Shown here: piece after piece, positions 1-8,966 of the stretch
Layout: each line of letters begins with the position of its first letter
Position numbering within the stretch: the stretch's first letter is position 1
Assembly: GCA_004144175.1 (NCBI GenBank)
Contig: SEFT01000017.1
Location: 23,555-87,554 of the forward strand
DNA length: 64,000 bases
Reading direction: 5' to 3'
From: Sphingobacteriales bacterium
Lineage (GTDB): Bacteria; Bacteroidota; Bacteroidia; Chitinophagales; Chitinophagaceae
Made by a program: the position numbers and the translations under genes
Notes under the pieces: model-generated
What the model saw: only the letters and a program-made list of their open reading frames with translations
Told to the model about the DNA's origin: nothing
Database searches by the model: none

Positions 1-512
1 AGTTCCTGATATATTTTATAGTTCTCATCATCAAAACAGACGAATGAAACCTTTTCTATCTGGCTGTGACTGTCTAAGAAATGCCGCGTTGTGGTGAGCG
101 CTATTTCCGCAGCTCGTTGTTTCGGGAAGTGATAGATACCAGTGCTGATGTTTGGGAAAGCAATTGTCTTTACGCCATGTACTACGGCCAGCTTCAGGCT
201 ATTAGCGTAGGCATTCGAAAGTAGCAATTCTTCGTTCTTGCTACCGCCATTCCATACTGGGCCCACAGTGTGTATCACATACCTGGAAGGTAAGTTGCCA
301 CCGGTGGTAATTACAGCCTCGCCAGTTTCGCAACCGCCTTGCTTGTCCCTTATTTTCATGCATTCCTCAAGAATAGCCTTGCCGCCTGCGCGATGTATAG
401 CGCCGTCTACTCCGCCACCGCCTAGTAGCGAGGTATTGGCAGCGTTTACAATGGCATCTGTCTGCATCTTCGTAATATCGCCTTGCAGCAGTTCTATTCT
501 CTGGTTCGTCAT
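1..512 (-). CDS. Macro-domain protein (ADP-ribose / O-acetyl-ADP-ribose binding), 3' end outside window
   Basis: I translated this frame by hand. It starts ATG at 512 ([13 protein letters not shown]) and stays open to base 1, giving 170 codons without a stop, so the C-terminus lies outside the window. The macro-domain signatures are clear: a GDIT-type first strand, [19 protein letters not shown] (ADP-ribose phosphate loop), and later HTVGPVW and [12 protein letters not shown]. This is the family of O-acetyl-ADP-ribose deacetylases and mono-ADP-ribosyl hydrolases (YmdB-like), normally about 170-180 residues, so little is missing. The start codon overlaps the stop of the exonuclease III gene in an ATGA, which suggests translational coupling. 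The exact hydrolase substrate cannot be read from sequence. Confidence 0.88.
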   Translation of the reverse strand, partial: MTNQRIELLQGDITKMQTDAIVNAANTSLLGGGGVDGAIHRAGGKAILEECMKIRDKQGGCETGEAVITTGGNLPSRYVIHTVGPVWNGGSKNEELLLSNAYANSLKLAVVHGVKTIAFPNISTGIYHFPKQRAAEIALTTTRHFLDSHSQIEKVSFVCFDDENYKIYQE

Positions 513-1282
513 CCCTGTAAGTTTAGCTCAAGATACGCCGGGCAATGGTCCGAATGTTTCACATCGGGCAATATATATGCATCTTTTATTCCGGCTCTCA
601 ACGGCTCGGTCACGCTGATGTAGTCGATACGCCATCCTTTGTTCTCCAGCCTTACCGACGGAAAACGTGCACTCCACCATGTGTACTGATGCGGATGCGG
701 ATTGATGGTACGAAATGCGTCGACAAAACCCGACTCATAGAACTTATCCATCCAGGCACGCTCTTCGGGCAGGAAGCCACTGCTTTTTTTATTGCTTACA
801 GGGTTATGTATGTCTATCGCTTTGTGTGCAATGTTATAATCCCCGCAAAGGATCAGCTTCGGACGGAGTTTTTTCAGCTCATTCAGGTACTCGAAAAATT
901 CGTCGAGCCACTGGTACTTATACGTTTGGCGCTCGTCGCCGCTGGTACCGCTCGGGAAGTACGCATTTATTACTGTCACATCACCAAAGTCGGCCCGCAG
1001 TACACGGCCTTCCGCATCACTCTGCATAATGCCGTTACCATAGAATAGCTCATCCGGCTTAAGCTTGGTAAAGATAGCTACACCGCTATAACCCTTTTTC
1101 TGCGCACAAAACCAGTAAGTAGAATATCCCAAGGCTTCAATAGGTGCCAGGTCTATATCTGCCTGCATGGCCTTTACTTCCTGCAGACAGATGATGTCGG
1201 CGGGGTTGGCTTGCAGCCAATCTATAAAACCTTTCTTTATAGCGGCGCGCAGTCCATTTACGTTGTATGTGATGATCCTCAT
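509..1282 (-). CDS. xth: Exodeoxyribonuclease III (AP endonuclease)
   Basis: A 257-residue exonuclease-endonuclease-phosphatase fold enzyme of the ExoIII/APE1 family, which cuts the backbone 5' of abasic sites in base-excision repair and degrades 3' ends. Visible motifs are NVNGLRAA at the N-terminus, the metal-binding Glu of LQEVKA (about residue 35), GDYNIAH, and the C-terminal SDHCP containing the catalytic Asp-His pair (His about 246). Length is normal for the family. It ends in an ATGA overlap with the macro-domain gene, so the two are probably co-expressed. A 6-base gap separates it from the haem-binding gene upstream, which suggests a three-gene unit. Confidence 0.93.
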   Translation of the reverse strand: MRIITYNVNGLRAAIKKGFIDWLQANPADIICLQEVKAMQADIDLAPIEALGYSTYWFCAQKKGYSGVAIFTKLKPDELFYGNGIMQSDAEGRVLRADFGDVTVINAYFPSGTSGDERQTYKYQWLDEFFEYLNELKKLRPKLILCGDYNIAHKAIDIHNPVSNKKSSGFLPEERAWMDKFYESGFVDAFRTINPHPHQYTWWSARFPSVRLENKGWRIDYISVTEPLRAGIKDAYILPDVKHSDHCPAYLELNLQG

Positions 1283-1288
1283 GCTTAA

Positions 1289-1747
1289 TTATAGCTGTGC
1301 TTCTATTTGTTTTTGTAACCCTTTGGCCCAATTCACGAGGATGATAGCATCTTCCTTGGAGAGTTTTGCTTCTTTGTGCATAGCGGTATAGTTGCCCAGT
1401 GGCATTTCACCTGCTTCTACCTGCTCGGCTACTTCTTCCAGCTTATGCGCCTGTTTCTTTTTCTCATAAGTACCGAACTCTGAAAAATTCAGTTCTGCCT
1501 TACCTTCATTTATATGGTTTTGCAGCCAAAAGCCCAGTGGCTGGATGTTAGCATAACCGGGATAATCGGTATAGTTGCTGTGGCAATCATTGCACGAGCG
1601 CTGTAGTATCTGGTTTACATCGTCGGGCAGCGTATATACTGCTGTTATATCGTTAGGGCTGGCAGCCTTCGATTGGTTGCGTGCCGGGCGAATGAATTGT
1701 ATCATAACTAATACAACGAGTAATCCTATTAATATCTTCTTGACCAT
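1289..1747 (-). CDS. Haem-binding domain protein (CxxCH), membrane-anchored
   Basis: I start the gene at ATG 1747 (MVKKILIGLL), because the longer frame adds 14 residues that do not look like a signal sequence. The 152-residue product has one N-terminal hydrophobic segment (about residues 3-18). It is followed by a periplasmic domain with a cytochrome-c-like CNDCHSNYTDYP motif, then MPLGNYTAMH and ILVNWAKG, which are typical of the small Bacteroidota haem-binding domain family. The CNDCH site would bind haem covalently; Met of MPLG is a possible distal ligand. Redox partner is unknown. It lies 6 bases upstream of exonuclease III on the same strand. Confidence 0.8.
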   Translation of the reverse strand: MVKKILIGLLVVLVMIQFIRPARNQSKAASPNDITAVYTLPDDVNQILQRSCNDCHSNYTDYPGYANIQPLGFWLQNHINEGKAELNFSEFGTYEKKKQAHKLEEVAEQVEAGEMPLGNYTAMHKEAKLSKEDAIILVNWAKGLQKQIEAQL

Positions 1748-1831
1748 ATCTTCTGTTTGGGGTTGCAAAATAAACAAACGCTGCAACATTGGGTGTTGCA
1801 GCGTTTATTGCTATCTGTTATGTATTGATTA

Positions 1832-3853
1832 CTATTTCATTGTTTCGTCGAGCCATTTAAAGAACTCTCGCTGCCAGGCAATACCATTCTGTGCGTGAAG
1901 CACCCAGTGGTTTTCGTTCGGGAAGTAAACCAGTTTGCTCTTAACACCTCGCAGTTGCGCTGCCTGGAAAGCTTCCAACCCTTGCTCTATCGGCACGCGG
2001 TAGTCAGTACCACCCTGCACGATCATGATCGGTGTATTCCATTTCTCTACAAAGTTGCTTGGGTTAAAGCGTCCGTAGCTTTTAGGCACAGGCTTCTGCC
2101 AATAAGGTCCGCCGATATCCCAGTTGGCAAACCACAGCTCTTCGGTAGTGCCGTACCAACTCTTGAGGTCGAAGAGGCCGTCATGCGCGATAAAAGATTT
2201 AAATCGATTATCGTGCATACCTGCCAGCATAAATACGCTGTAGCCACCGTAGCTGGCGCCTACGCAACCCAAGCGGTCTTTATCTACATAGCTTTCCTTT
2301 GCTATATCGTCAATAGCTGCAAGGTAGTCGCGCATTGGCTGACCACCCCAGTCTTTGCTGATGTCTTCATTCCACTTGGTACCCCAGCCCGGCATACCGC
2401 GGCGGTTAGGCGCTATTACTATGTAGCCATTTGCCGCCATCAGTTGGAAGTTCCAGCGGAAACTATAGAACTGTGATAATGCTGACTGCGGGCCACCCTG
2501 ACAGTATAGCAGTGTAGGATATTTCTTGTTAGGATTAAAGTCAGGCGGATAGATAACCCATGCGCCCATCTTTTTACCATCGCTGGTTGTTACCATACGC
2601 AGCTCGGTATTGCTCATTTTCATTTTGCTGTAGGTCTCATCATTCTCATGCGTCAGTTGCCGCATTTTACCTGTAGCAAGTTTTACTGCGTATAGTTCGG
2701 CAGCATGGTTCATATCGGTACGCGTAACGACTACTTCGTCATTAGCCTGCCCTACTATACCCGACACATCGAACTTACCTTCTGTTATTTGTTTAACCGA
2801 AGCGCTGAAGCGATCATTAACCCTTGCAGGCACGGCAACCTCAAAAAGCTGCACGGTACCCTTTACCGGTGCGTTGAAGTATATCTTACTGCTATTATTA
2901 TCCCAGGTGAAGCCTTCTACAGTGCCATCCCAGCGGTTGGTCAGGTTCAATTTGTAGGCATCTTTTGTGCCCAGGTCCATTACATACAGGTCTACCTTAT
3001 CAGCTTCAAAGCCATCGCGGGCCATGCTGGTCCAGGCTAGCTTCTTACCGTCGGGGCTAAAGGCGGGCTGCGTATCGTAGCCCATCATGCCGGGTGTCCA
3101 GTTGGTAGTACTGCCCTTAGCCATATCATAATAATAGAAATCGGTATTGGTGCTTACTGCATACTCTTTACCAACCTTCTTCTTGGTCACATACAACACA
3201 CCTTTGCTATCGGGCGTCCAGATAAAATCTTCTGACCCACCGAAAGGTTTTTGAGGCGCATCATAAGGTTCGCCTTTCATAATATCTATCGCATCGCCAC
3301 CTTTCACCGGCGCTATGAAAATGTGCGAGTACTTACCATCCTCCCATGTATCCCAGTGGCGATAATTCAGGTCTGTATAAACCTGGGCCGTCGTTTTAGG
3401 CAGGTCTTTATAGATGTCCGTGCCCATCATGGGCGTTATCAGCACTTCTTTTGAAAAGGCGATGTACTTGCCATCGGGAGATACTCGGATATTATCTGCG
3501 CCGTCTATGCCTTTGTAAAAGCTTTTCCATTGCTTACCCTTATCCTCGCTGCTATAGATGGTATTTTCATCGGTAGCATACCATACTGTACCGCCTCGGT
3601 GGATGATGTTGCGGGTTTCACCGCTTCTTTCCTTTATATTGCCCGACTTCAGATTGAGTGTATAGCGTTTTGCGCTGCTTTTTTCTGTGGTCCAGTCGTA
3701 CTGGCGTACGGTAAAGTACACACTATTGCCTGTGGTGCTGATGCCCTCTGCGCCCACGCGCTTAAGGCTCCAGAGTTGCTCAGGCGTCAATTTGTCCTGT
3801 GCCTGTACGCCCAGTGCAGCGATAAGCAGCAAAGGAGAAAGTAGATGTCTCAT
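1832..3853 (-). CDS. Secreted S9 family prolyl oligopeptidase-like peptidase
   Basis: A 673-residue secreted serine peptidase. The signal peptide covers residues 1-19, ending GVQAQ. Residues ~20-400 form a WD40-like beta-propeller, with repeats such as SPDGKYIAF and SPDGKKLAW. The C-terminal alpha/beta hydrolase carries the catalytic triad: Ser534 in GASYGG, Asp617 in GGTDYRV and His649 in ENHWVL. This layout matches dipeptidyl-peptidase/acylaminoacyl-peptidase-like enzymes of subfamily S9C, which remove dipeptides or blocked residues from short peptides in the periplasm. Length is normal. The next gene upstream (Ig-like lipoprotein) ends 30 bases away on the same strand. Confidence 0.92.
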   Translation of the reverse strand: MRHLLSPLLLIAALGVQAQDKLTPEQLWSLKRVGAEGISTTGNSVYFTVRQYDWTTEKSSAKRYTLNLKSGNIKERSGETRNIIHRGGTVWYATDENTIYSSEDKGKQWKSFYKGIDGADNIRVSPDGKYIAFSKEVLITPMMGTDIYKDLPKTTAQVYTDLNYRHWDTWEDGKYSHIFIAPVKGGDAIDIMKGEPYDAPQKPFGGSEDFIWTPDSKGVLYVTKKKVGKEYAVSTNTDFYYYDMAKGSTTNWTPGMMGYDTQPAFSPDGKKLAWTSMARDGFEADKVDLYVMDLGTKDAYKLNLTNRWDGTVEGFTWDNNSSKIYFNAPVKGTVQLFEVAVPARVNDRFSASVKQITEGKFDVSGIVGQANDEVVVTRTDMNHAAELYAVKLATGKMRQLTHENDETYSKMKMSNTELRMVTTSDGKKMGAWVIYPPDFNPNKKYPTLLYCQGGPQSALSQFYSFRWNFQLMAANGYIVIAPNRRGMPGWGTKWNEDISKDWGGQPMRDYLAAIDDIAKESYVDKDRLGCVGASYGGYSVFMLAGMHDNRFKSFIAHDGLFDLKSWYGTTEELWFANWDIGGPYWQKPVPKSYGRFNPSNFVEKWNTPIMIVQGGTDYRVPIEQGLEAFQAAQLRGVKSKLVYFPNENHWVLHAQNGIAWQREFFKWLDETMK

Positions 3854-3883
3854 ATTGTGAATTGCTATAAGCTGGTAAATATA

Positions 3884-5479
3884 TTATTTTTTGACAGGAG
3901 GTTTATCCCTCGATTTGCGTGTTGCTGGCTTAGGCGCAAAAGCAGGTTTCTTCTTTTCTTCTTTTTCAAAGTCTATGATATTATCCCAGCCTGCTTTCAG
4001 CTGTATAGGCAGCATGTACGGAATCACCTCTTCGGGTTGCAGTTTTTCCAGCAGGTCACCGGTATCCCATTTACCATTCTTATTCTTATCAGCGATGATG
4101 CGCATGTAGTACGTGCCGGGTTGCAGCATGTTCAGGCGCACCAGCGTATCTGTCACAGGCTTGTTATGGACTTTATCGGTGGCTGTTGTAATGAGTAACA
4201 CAAAACTGCTATCACCGTATTTGGATGGCAGATGTACATTAAGTTTGGAATAGTCTGCATCGCTCTTGGTACGGAAGGTATAGCGCGACGGCATCAGATC
4301 AGTGCCCGCAGTATCCTTTGCAAAGCCTTTCAATAACCTCAGCGTATACGCAGTGTTTTCTTTCCATGGTGCAGTCAGGCGCAGTATAGATCTTGTAGTC
4401 GTATCTCTTGCGACACCAAGGTTTGATTCGACTGAGATACCAGCACTGTCGTAACTCAGGTTCATCCGTTGGTCATTGAACGTGTCTACATCGCGGCTGA
4501 AAACAATGGTAAGTGGCTTAGTAATATCAAACGTTCTTTTACGGGCGTCCGACGTATCAACCGCTACGTTGTAGGTAAATGCATCGTCCTTATCCCTATC
4601 CTTATCTTTTCTCAATTTTCTGCTGAGCGATGTACCGCCGGCTTCGGAAGGTGTGGCGGCTGCGCCATCGGCGCGCTTCACGACGGTATCCATAAGTTTA
4701 CCCGTACTATCTACTAACACTGAATCCAGCCTTGCAGTGTCTACCACTTCTTTAAACATATTGAGCACGATGGGCTGGGTAAGAGAATCAACCGGCATTA
4801 CTACCGAATCGATAAATGCAACCATTTCTTCTCCTCCGTCGTATACCAGGTTACCATTGTTATCCTTCATAGCGTAAATACGGAAAGCCCTTGCCGGAAG
4901 ACCCTGAAAAGAAAATGCCCCACCCTTTGCTACAGAAGTAACGTACATAGGCTTTTCGCGAACGATGGCGCTATCATTCTTAGTAGCAGGATATAACACC
5001 ACCTGTGACCCGGAATCAGGCAAACCTGTGATAGCATGGTATACAAAACCTTTGAGCTGTAGGGAATCGAAATAGCTGCCGGTACTAAAGATATAGCTAA
5101 AACCTGTGAAGGGATTACCCTCGTGCAGGTCTTTAATGGCGTTACCAAAGGTCATGCGGTAGGTGGTATTCTCTACCAGCAGTGTATCGGGTATCTTTAC
5201 GGTTACCTTTTTACCGACCGTCGTTACGGCTATGGGCAGTGGTAACAGTGGCGATATCTGTATCTCTTTACTTGCATCGGACACCGTTACAAACTCATCA
5301 AAACGCATATCGATACGCGTGACCCTGGTGTTGAGCAAAGAGTCTTTGGGGGCAATAGCCAGCAGCTTTGGCGGCGTAGTGTCTTTTTCACCTCCGCTGG
5401 GCGGCACCACGTTGGCACAACCCCAACAGATGCAAGCCATTATGATGATAAAAAATAAGCGGAACTGAAAGAGTTTCAT
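3884..5479 (-). CDS. Lipoprotein with bacterial Ig-like (Big_5) domain
   Basis: A 531-residue protein with a lipoprotein signal: hydrophobic residues 8-20, then a Cys in the ICWGCANVVPP segment that fits signal peptidase II. After that come GGEKDTTPPKLL and an Ig-like domain of the kind in the SbsA N-terminus (DMRFDEFVTVSDASKEIQ...). A second similar block appears further on (KPLTIVFSRDVDTF), and near the end is a carrier-like stretch, RIIADKNKNGKWDTG. This family is widespread in Bacteroidota as a conserved outer-membrane lipoprotein of unknown role. The middle contains a short charged linker (RKLRKDKDRDKDD). No enzyme motif was seen. Confidence 0.75.
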   Translation of the reverse strand: MKLFQFRLFFIIIMACICWGCANVVPPSGGEKDTTPPKLLAIAPKDSLLNTRVTRIDMRFDEFVTVSDASKEIQISPLLPLPIAVTTVGKKVTVKIPDTLLVENTTYRMTFGNAIKDLHEGNPFTGFSYIFSTGSYFDSLQLKGFVYHAITGLPDSGSQVVLYPATKNDSAIVREKPMYVTSVAKGGAFSFQGLPARAFRIYAMKDNNGNLVYDGGEEMVAFIDSVVMPVDSLTQPIVLNMFKEVVDTARLDSVLVDSTGKLMDTVVKRADGAAATPSEAGGTSLSRKLRKDKDRDKDDAFTYNVAVDTSDARKRTFDITKPLTIVFSRDVDTFNDQRMNLSYDSAGISVESNLGVARDTTTRSILRLTAPWKENTAYTLRLLKGFAKDTAGTDLMPSRYTFRTKSDADYSKLNVHLPSKYGDSSFVLLITTATDKVHNKPVTDTLVRLNMLQPGTYYMRIIADKNKNGKWDTGDLLEKLQPEEVIPYMLPIQLKAGWDNIIDFEKEEKKKPAFAPKPATRKSRDKPPVKK

Positions 5480-5534
5480 TCGGGGTCAAAAATAATATTT
5501 AAGGCGGTATAAGTCTCGTATTTTAATATTTATG

Positions 5535-5542
5535 TAGGTTTG
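5535..5542 (+). promoter_or_regulatory. Candidate Bacteroidota -7 box (TAGGTTTG)
   Basis: TAGGTTTG matches the Bacteroidota -7 consensus TAnnTTTG and lies about 49 bases before the glutathione peroxidase start. I do not see a clear TTG at -33, so support is partial. Confidence 0.4.
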
Positions 5543-5590
5543 CGAACAATAAGGGCTATCCGCTTGTTTTATAATTCAATCTAACGTCTC

Positions 5591-6142
5591 ATGGGCATAT
5601 TTAGCATGTTATTCTTCTTCAAATTTTTATTCGCATCGGCACCCGTTCCTGATGAAAATCTTCCTAAAAGCATCTACGACTTTAAGGTAGAAGGACTGAC
5701 GGGTGAAACCATCGACTTTTCAACCTTTAAGGGCAAAAAGATACTTATCGTTAATACCGCATCTAAGTGTGGCCTTACCCCTCAATACGAAGGGCTGGAA
5801 AAGTTGTATAAAGAGCACGGTAAAAACCTGGTGATCGTAGGATTTCCTTCAAACGACTTTATGGCGCAGGAGCCTGGTAATAGCGAGGAAATCGCGGCTT
5901 TTTGCAAAAAGAACTATGGTGTTACCTTCCCTATGGCTTCTAAGATAGAGGTGATAGGTAAAGACATGGCACCCATATACCAGTGGCTGACCAATAAGAA
6001 ATACAACCACTATGAAGACAGTAAGGTAAAATGGAACTTCCAGAAGTACCTGATAGACGAAAAAGGGAACCTTGTAGGTGTTTTTTCTCCTAAGACCACG
6101 CCAGACGATCCGGAACTGCTGAAAGCAATAGCTAAGAAGTAA
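5591..6142 (+). CDS. Glutathione peroxidase family thiol peroxidase
   Basis: 183 residues, GPx fold. A hydrophobic N-terminal segment (residues 1-17) suggests export or membrane attachment. The catalytic residues are all in place: the peroxidatic Cys in NTASKCGLT (Cys instead of selenocysteine), Gln in AQEPG, and Trp-Asn in KWNFQKYL. The usual FPCNQF motif reads FPSNDF here, and a further Cys sits in AAFCKKNYG, where thioredoxin-dependent 2-Cys enzymes often carry the resolving Cys. By family knowledge it reduces hydroperoxides with thioredoxin rather than glutathione. It is a single-gene unit: promoter box upstream, strong hairpin downstream. Confidence 0.92.
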   Translation: MGIFSMLFFFKFLFASAPVPDENLPKSIYDFKVEGLTGETIDFSTFKGKKILIVNTASKCGLTPQYEGLEKLYKEHGKNLVIVGFPSNDFMAQEPGNSEEIAAFCKKNYGVTFPMASKIEVIGKDMAPIYQWLTNKKYNHYEDSKVKWNFQKYLIDEKGNLVGVFSPKTTPDDPELLKAIAKK

Positions 6143-6164
6143 TTGGTTTTTTCATAGCAATAAT

Positions 6165-6202
6165 AATAAGAGGGGCGGTCATTATAGACCGCCCCTCTTA
6201 TT
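6165..6202. terminator. Bidirectional hairpin between convergent genes
   Basis: A perfect 16-bp inverted repeat (6165-6180 with 6187-6202, 6-base loop) sits directly between the peroxidase stop and the stop of the convergent WVPGYW protein. Flanking T/A tracts are short, so the hairpin itself is the main evidence. Confidence 0.75.
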
Positions 6203-6203
6203 G

Positions 6204-6491
6204 TCAGCACCTGGTGCGTGTCCAGTAGCCCGGCACCCATACACGTCCGCGACACCCCGGGCGCCAATACCCCGGCACCCAAACCCTGCGGTACGCTGGT
6301 GGCGCATAAGTGCGCATAGGCGGTGGCGGCGGACAATAGGCCTGCGGTGGTGGCTGGTAATGATAGGCATGTCGATTCCCATAACCCCTCCCTTGGTGCC
6401 GATGCCGGTTGCCGGCTTCAGCCTCCTGAACCGAAGCAAACAGCAATGCCGCAATCAGCCCGGCAAACTGTAGAACAGTTTTTTGTTTCAT
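6204..6491 (-). CDS. Small secreted protein with WVPGYW repeats
   Basis: 95 residues from ATG 6491 (a second ATG at 6497 is also possible). The signal peptide is hydrophobic residues ~7-22, ending near EAEAG. The mature part is rich in His, Gly, Pro, Tyr and Arg, and contains two copies of WVPGYW near the C-terminus plus a run of prolines (CPPPPP). This resembles the short YXWGxW/WVPGHW repeat proteins found in many Gram-negative periplasms, whose function is unknown. Cysteines occur at CPP, GCRG and the terminal Cys. It is monocistronic, ending at the shared hairpin. Confidence 0.7.
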   Translation of the reverse strand: MKQKTVLQFAGLIAALLFASVQEAEAGNRHRHQGRGYGNRHAYHYQPPPQAYCPPPPPMRTYAPPAYRRVWVPGYWRPGCRGRVWVPGYWTRTRC

Positions 6492-6668
6492 ATGCACAAC
6501 GCTTTAGTTACTGTTAAGACGAAACAAACGGACTGGGGTTTAATTGAATAAAATGCATATGCATAGCCAAATTCCTTATCATTTCCATAGGTTATCCTTA
6601 ACTATCTGCGGCACAGTGTTTTAAACTATAAGATGTGGAATAGAATGTAAAACTAAAAATGGAATGTT

Positions 6669-7064
6669 ATGGAAATAATGGACAGGAAAGCGAAACAGAA
6701 ATTTGCGGTTGTATGTATGCTGCCGGTAATAGTTACTATTATAACAACGATATTTTACTTAGTAAGAATTGCACCTATCATGGGCGCACAAGAGCTGGAT
6801 AACCACCGGGCTATTATGTCGGCGTTCGATAATCAGTATGGTACTATATTGATAGGTATGCTGCTGGTGAACTTTTTTACGCATCTGGCATCACTGCTGT
6901 ATTGTACAGTGCATATCGCCAAGATCGTCCACATGACGGCATTTAAAAAGATCATGTGGTTAGCATTTCTGGCAGCACTAATGCCTGTATCACTTGTAGT
7001 ATTTTATTTCCTGGAGATCAGGAATGAACCAAAATATCTGGAAACTTACCCGAACATCGCATAG
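6669..7064 (+). CDS. Small three-helix membrane protein, unknown function
   Basis: 131 residues beginning MEIMDRK; a start at the second Met (6678) is equally possible. Three hydrophobic segments are visible: about 13-33, 60-82 and 95-114. The N-terminus is positive and the C-terminus polar (NEPKYLETYPN). I do not recognise a family. It stands alone between the WVPGYW protein and a bidirectional terminator. Confidence 0.65.
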   Translation: MEIMDRKAKQKFAVVCMLPVIVTIITTIFYLVRIAPIMGAQELDNHRAIMSAFDNQYGTILIGMLLVNFFTHLASLLYCTVHIAKIVHMTAFKKIMWLAFLAALMPVSLVVFYFLEIRNEPKYLETYPNIA

Positions 7065-7101
7065 CCCTATCACAATAAAGGTCACACAATGTTCGCATAA
7101 A

Positions 7102-7131
7102 AAAAGTCCCGCTTTTCGAAGCGGGACTTTT
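7102..7131. terminator. Bidirectional rho-independent terminator with TTCG loop
   Basis: A 13-bp perfect stem (7102-7114 with 7119-7131) is closed by a TTCG tetraloop, with A-tracts on the left and T-tracts on the right. It therefore works on both strands and serves the convergent genes ending at 7064 and 7158. Confidence 0.9.
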
Positions 7132-7157
7132 ACGTTTTATATACAGTTCTCCAATAC

Positions 7158-8837
7158 TTAAACAAGCATTGTTACCGGATTCTCCAAATGTGCTTTCAGC
7201 GTTTGCAGGAAACGTGCACCTACTGCACCGTCTACTACACGGTGATCGCAGCTCAGGGTCAACTTCAGCAACTGACGAACTACTACCTGGTTGTTCTCCA
7301 CCACAGGTGTAGGAACGATCTTACCCACAGCCAGTATGCAAGCATCCGGTGGATTGATGATTGCTGTAAACTCATCAATATCCATCATACCGAGGTTGGA
7401 TATAGTGAAGGTATTACCTGTAAACTCCGGCGGTTGCAGCTTCTTATTACGTGCTTTCTCCACCAGCGTACCGGCTTCTTGTGCTATTTGCGAGAGTGAT
7501 TTTTGGTCTGCAAACTTGATAACCGGCACAATGAGGCCATCTTCAACTGCTACCGCAGTACCAATATGAATATGCTGATTCTGACGGATGAAGTCACCCA
7601 TCCACGAGCTGTTCACTTCAGGATGCTTACGTAGTGCCATCGCAACGGCCTTTATAATCAGATCGTTGAAGGAAACCTTTGCAGGAGACACATCATTGAT
7701 GGCTTTACGGGCATCAATTGCCTTATCCATCGTCACGGTCATACGCAGATAGAAGTGCGGAGCGCTGAATTTGCTCTCTGCAAGTCTTTGCGCTATTACC
7801 TTACGCATTTGCGATAATGGCTGATCGGTATGACCTTCCTGACCCAAAGCTAAGCCGACTGTAGGCGCAGCAGCATGCTTTTGCGGCTGCGGCTGAGCAG
7901 ACGCCGGAGCAGATTGTCCAAGTTTGAAGTTATCTATATCGCGCTTTATGATGCGGCCGTTGTCACCCGAGCCACTCACCTGACTCAGATCTACACCTTT
8001 ATCTTCTGCCAGCTTGCGCGCTAGTGGAGACACCTTAAGGCGCTCGTCATTATTAGCAGCAGGTGATGCTTGTGATTGTTGAGGTGCAGCAGCTTGTTGC
8101 TGGGTTTGTTGCGGCTGTGTTGATGCAGACGAGCCACCATTTCCCGAACCGGCACCGTCTGAAGGCGCTACTGACAAATATGGCTGCACATCTGTACCCG
8201 GTTTACCAACAATTGCTATAATATCATTTACCTGTGCTGCTTCGCCTTCCTTTACACCTATGTAAAGCAGCGTACCATCTACATAAGGCATTACTTCCAT
8301 AGTGGCTTTGTCGGTCTCTACATCAGCCATCACGTCGTCGCTCTTCACTTTATCGCCAACTTTCTTATGCCATGCTACGATCTTACCTTCTTTCATGGTA
8401 TCGCTCAGCAGTGGCATACGGATAACCGTCGCGTCACCAGCCTTCGGCTCCTGTGCCTTTTGCTGCGGTGCTTCCTGCGGTCCTGGTGATGCTGCGGCTG
8501 GTGCTTGCTGCGCCTGCGGCTTGCTTTCAGTAACAGGTTGCGATGGCTGTGCGTTGGAGGCACTACCACCCTCTTCCAGCAGAGACTTATAATCTTCCCC
8601 CTCTTTGCCTACAATGGCGATGATCTCATTTACCTGTGCAGCCTTGCCTTTCTCAATGCCTATGTACAGCAGCGTACCATCTACGTAAGGCATTACTTCC
8701 ATAGTGGCCTTATCGGTCTCTACTTCTGCTATTACATCGTCGCTCTTTACTTTATCACCCACTTTTTTGTGCCAAGCTGCTATCACACCTTCCTTCATCG
8801 TATCGCTCAGCAATGGCATACGTATCGCTTCGGCCAT
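7158..8837 (-). CDS. Dihydrolipoyl acetyltransferase (E2 of pyruvate dehydrogenase complex)
   Basis: I start at ATG 8837 (MAEAIRMPLLSDTM), because the longer frame adds 15 non-conserved residues. The 559-residue protein has two N-terminal lipoyl domains, each with the lipoylated Lys in ETDKATMEVMPYVDG. They are joined by Ala/Pro/Gln-rich linkers. Next is a peripheral subunit-binding domain (VSPLARKLAEDKGVDLSQVSG), then the catalytic acyltransferase core with FTISNLGM and the active-site His of SCDHRVVDGAVGA. The two lipoyl domains and the linker style fit a pyruvate dehydrogenase E2; a branched-chain or oxoglutarate E2 is less likely. E1 and E3 are not next to it. Confidence 0.92.
   Translation of the reverse strand: MAEAIRMPLLSDTMKEGVIAAWHKKVGDKVKSDDVIAEVETDKATMEVMPYVDGTLLYIGIEKGKAAQVNEIIAIVGKEGEDYKSLLEEGGSASNAQPSQPVTESKPQAQQAPAAASPGPQEAPQQKAQEPKAGDATVIRMPLLSDTMKEGKIVAWHKKVGDKVKSDDVMADVETDKATMEVMPYVDGTLLYIGVKEGEAAQVNDIIAIVGKPGTDVQPYLSVAPSDGAGSGNGGSSASTQPQQTQQQAAAPQQSQASPAANNDERLKVSPLARKLAEDKGVDLSQVSGSGDNGRIIKRDIDNFKLGQSAPASAQPQPQKHAAAPTVGLALGQEGHTDQPLSQMRKVIAQRLAESKFSAPHFYLRMTVTMDKAIDARKAINDVSPAKVSFNDLIIKAVAMALRKHPEVNSSWMGDFIRQNQHIHIGTAVAVEDGLIVPVIKFADQKSLSQIAQEAGTLVEKARNKKLQPPEFTGNTFTISNLGMMDIDEFTAIINPPDACILAVGKIVPTPVVENNQVVVRQLLKLTLSCDHRVVDGAVGARFLQTLKAHLENPVTMLV
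8224..8420 (-). repeat. Second lipoyl domain coding repeat (copy 2)
   Basis: About 197 bases with clear nucleotide similarity to 8626-8822 at a constant 402-base offset. It encodes the second lipoyl domain of the E2 gene. Some stretches are identical for over 25 bases, for example around the ETDKATMEVMPYVDG codons. Confidence 0.85.
8626..8822 (-). repeat. First lipoyl domain coding repeat (copy 1)
   Basis: Partner of the 8224-8420 repeat, encoding the first lipoyl domain. The high nucleotide identity points to a fairly recent duplication or continuing gene conversion within the gene. Confidence 0.85.
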
Positions 8838-8869
8838 ATTATATCTGGTCTGTTTTATTTTTAGTGTGT

Positions 8870-8877
8870 CAAAAGTA
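8870..8877 (-). promoter_or_regulatory. Candidate -7 box for the E2 gene
   Basis: On the minus strand this reads TACTTTTG, matching TAnnTTTG, about 32 bases ahead of the chosen start at 8837. No clear -33 TTG was found. Confidence 0.35.
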
Positions 8878-8966
8878 ATCAAATAGGTTGAAACTTACCC
8901 ATAGGAGGAGTACCATTCCTGCATGTCTCCGATTACCCTTGAGCAACAGCTACTTTAGTATAAATC

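Noticed and set aside
1895..2476. 193-codon plus-strand open frame inside the S9 peptidase gene
   Set aside because: Covers the catalytic domain of the peptidase on the opposite strand; no family features.
7158..8837. 2-oxoglutarate dehydrogenase E2 (sucB)
   Set aside because: SucB usually has one lipoyl domain; two lipoyl domains and the Ala/Pro/Gln linkers fit pyruvate dehydrogenase E2 better.
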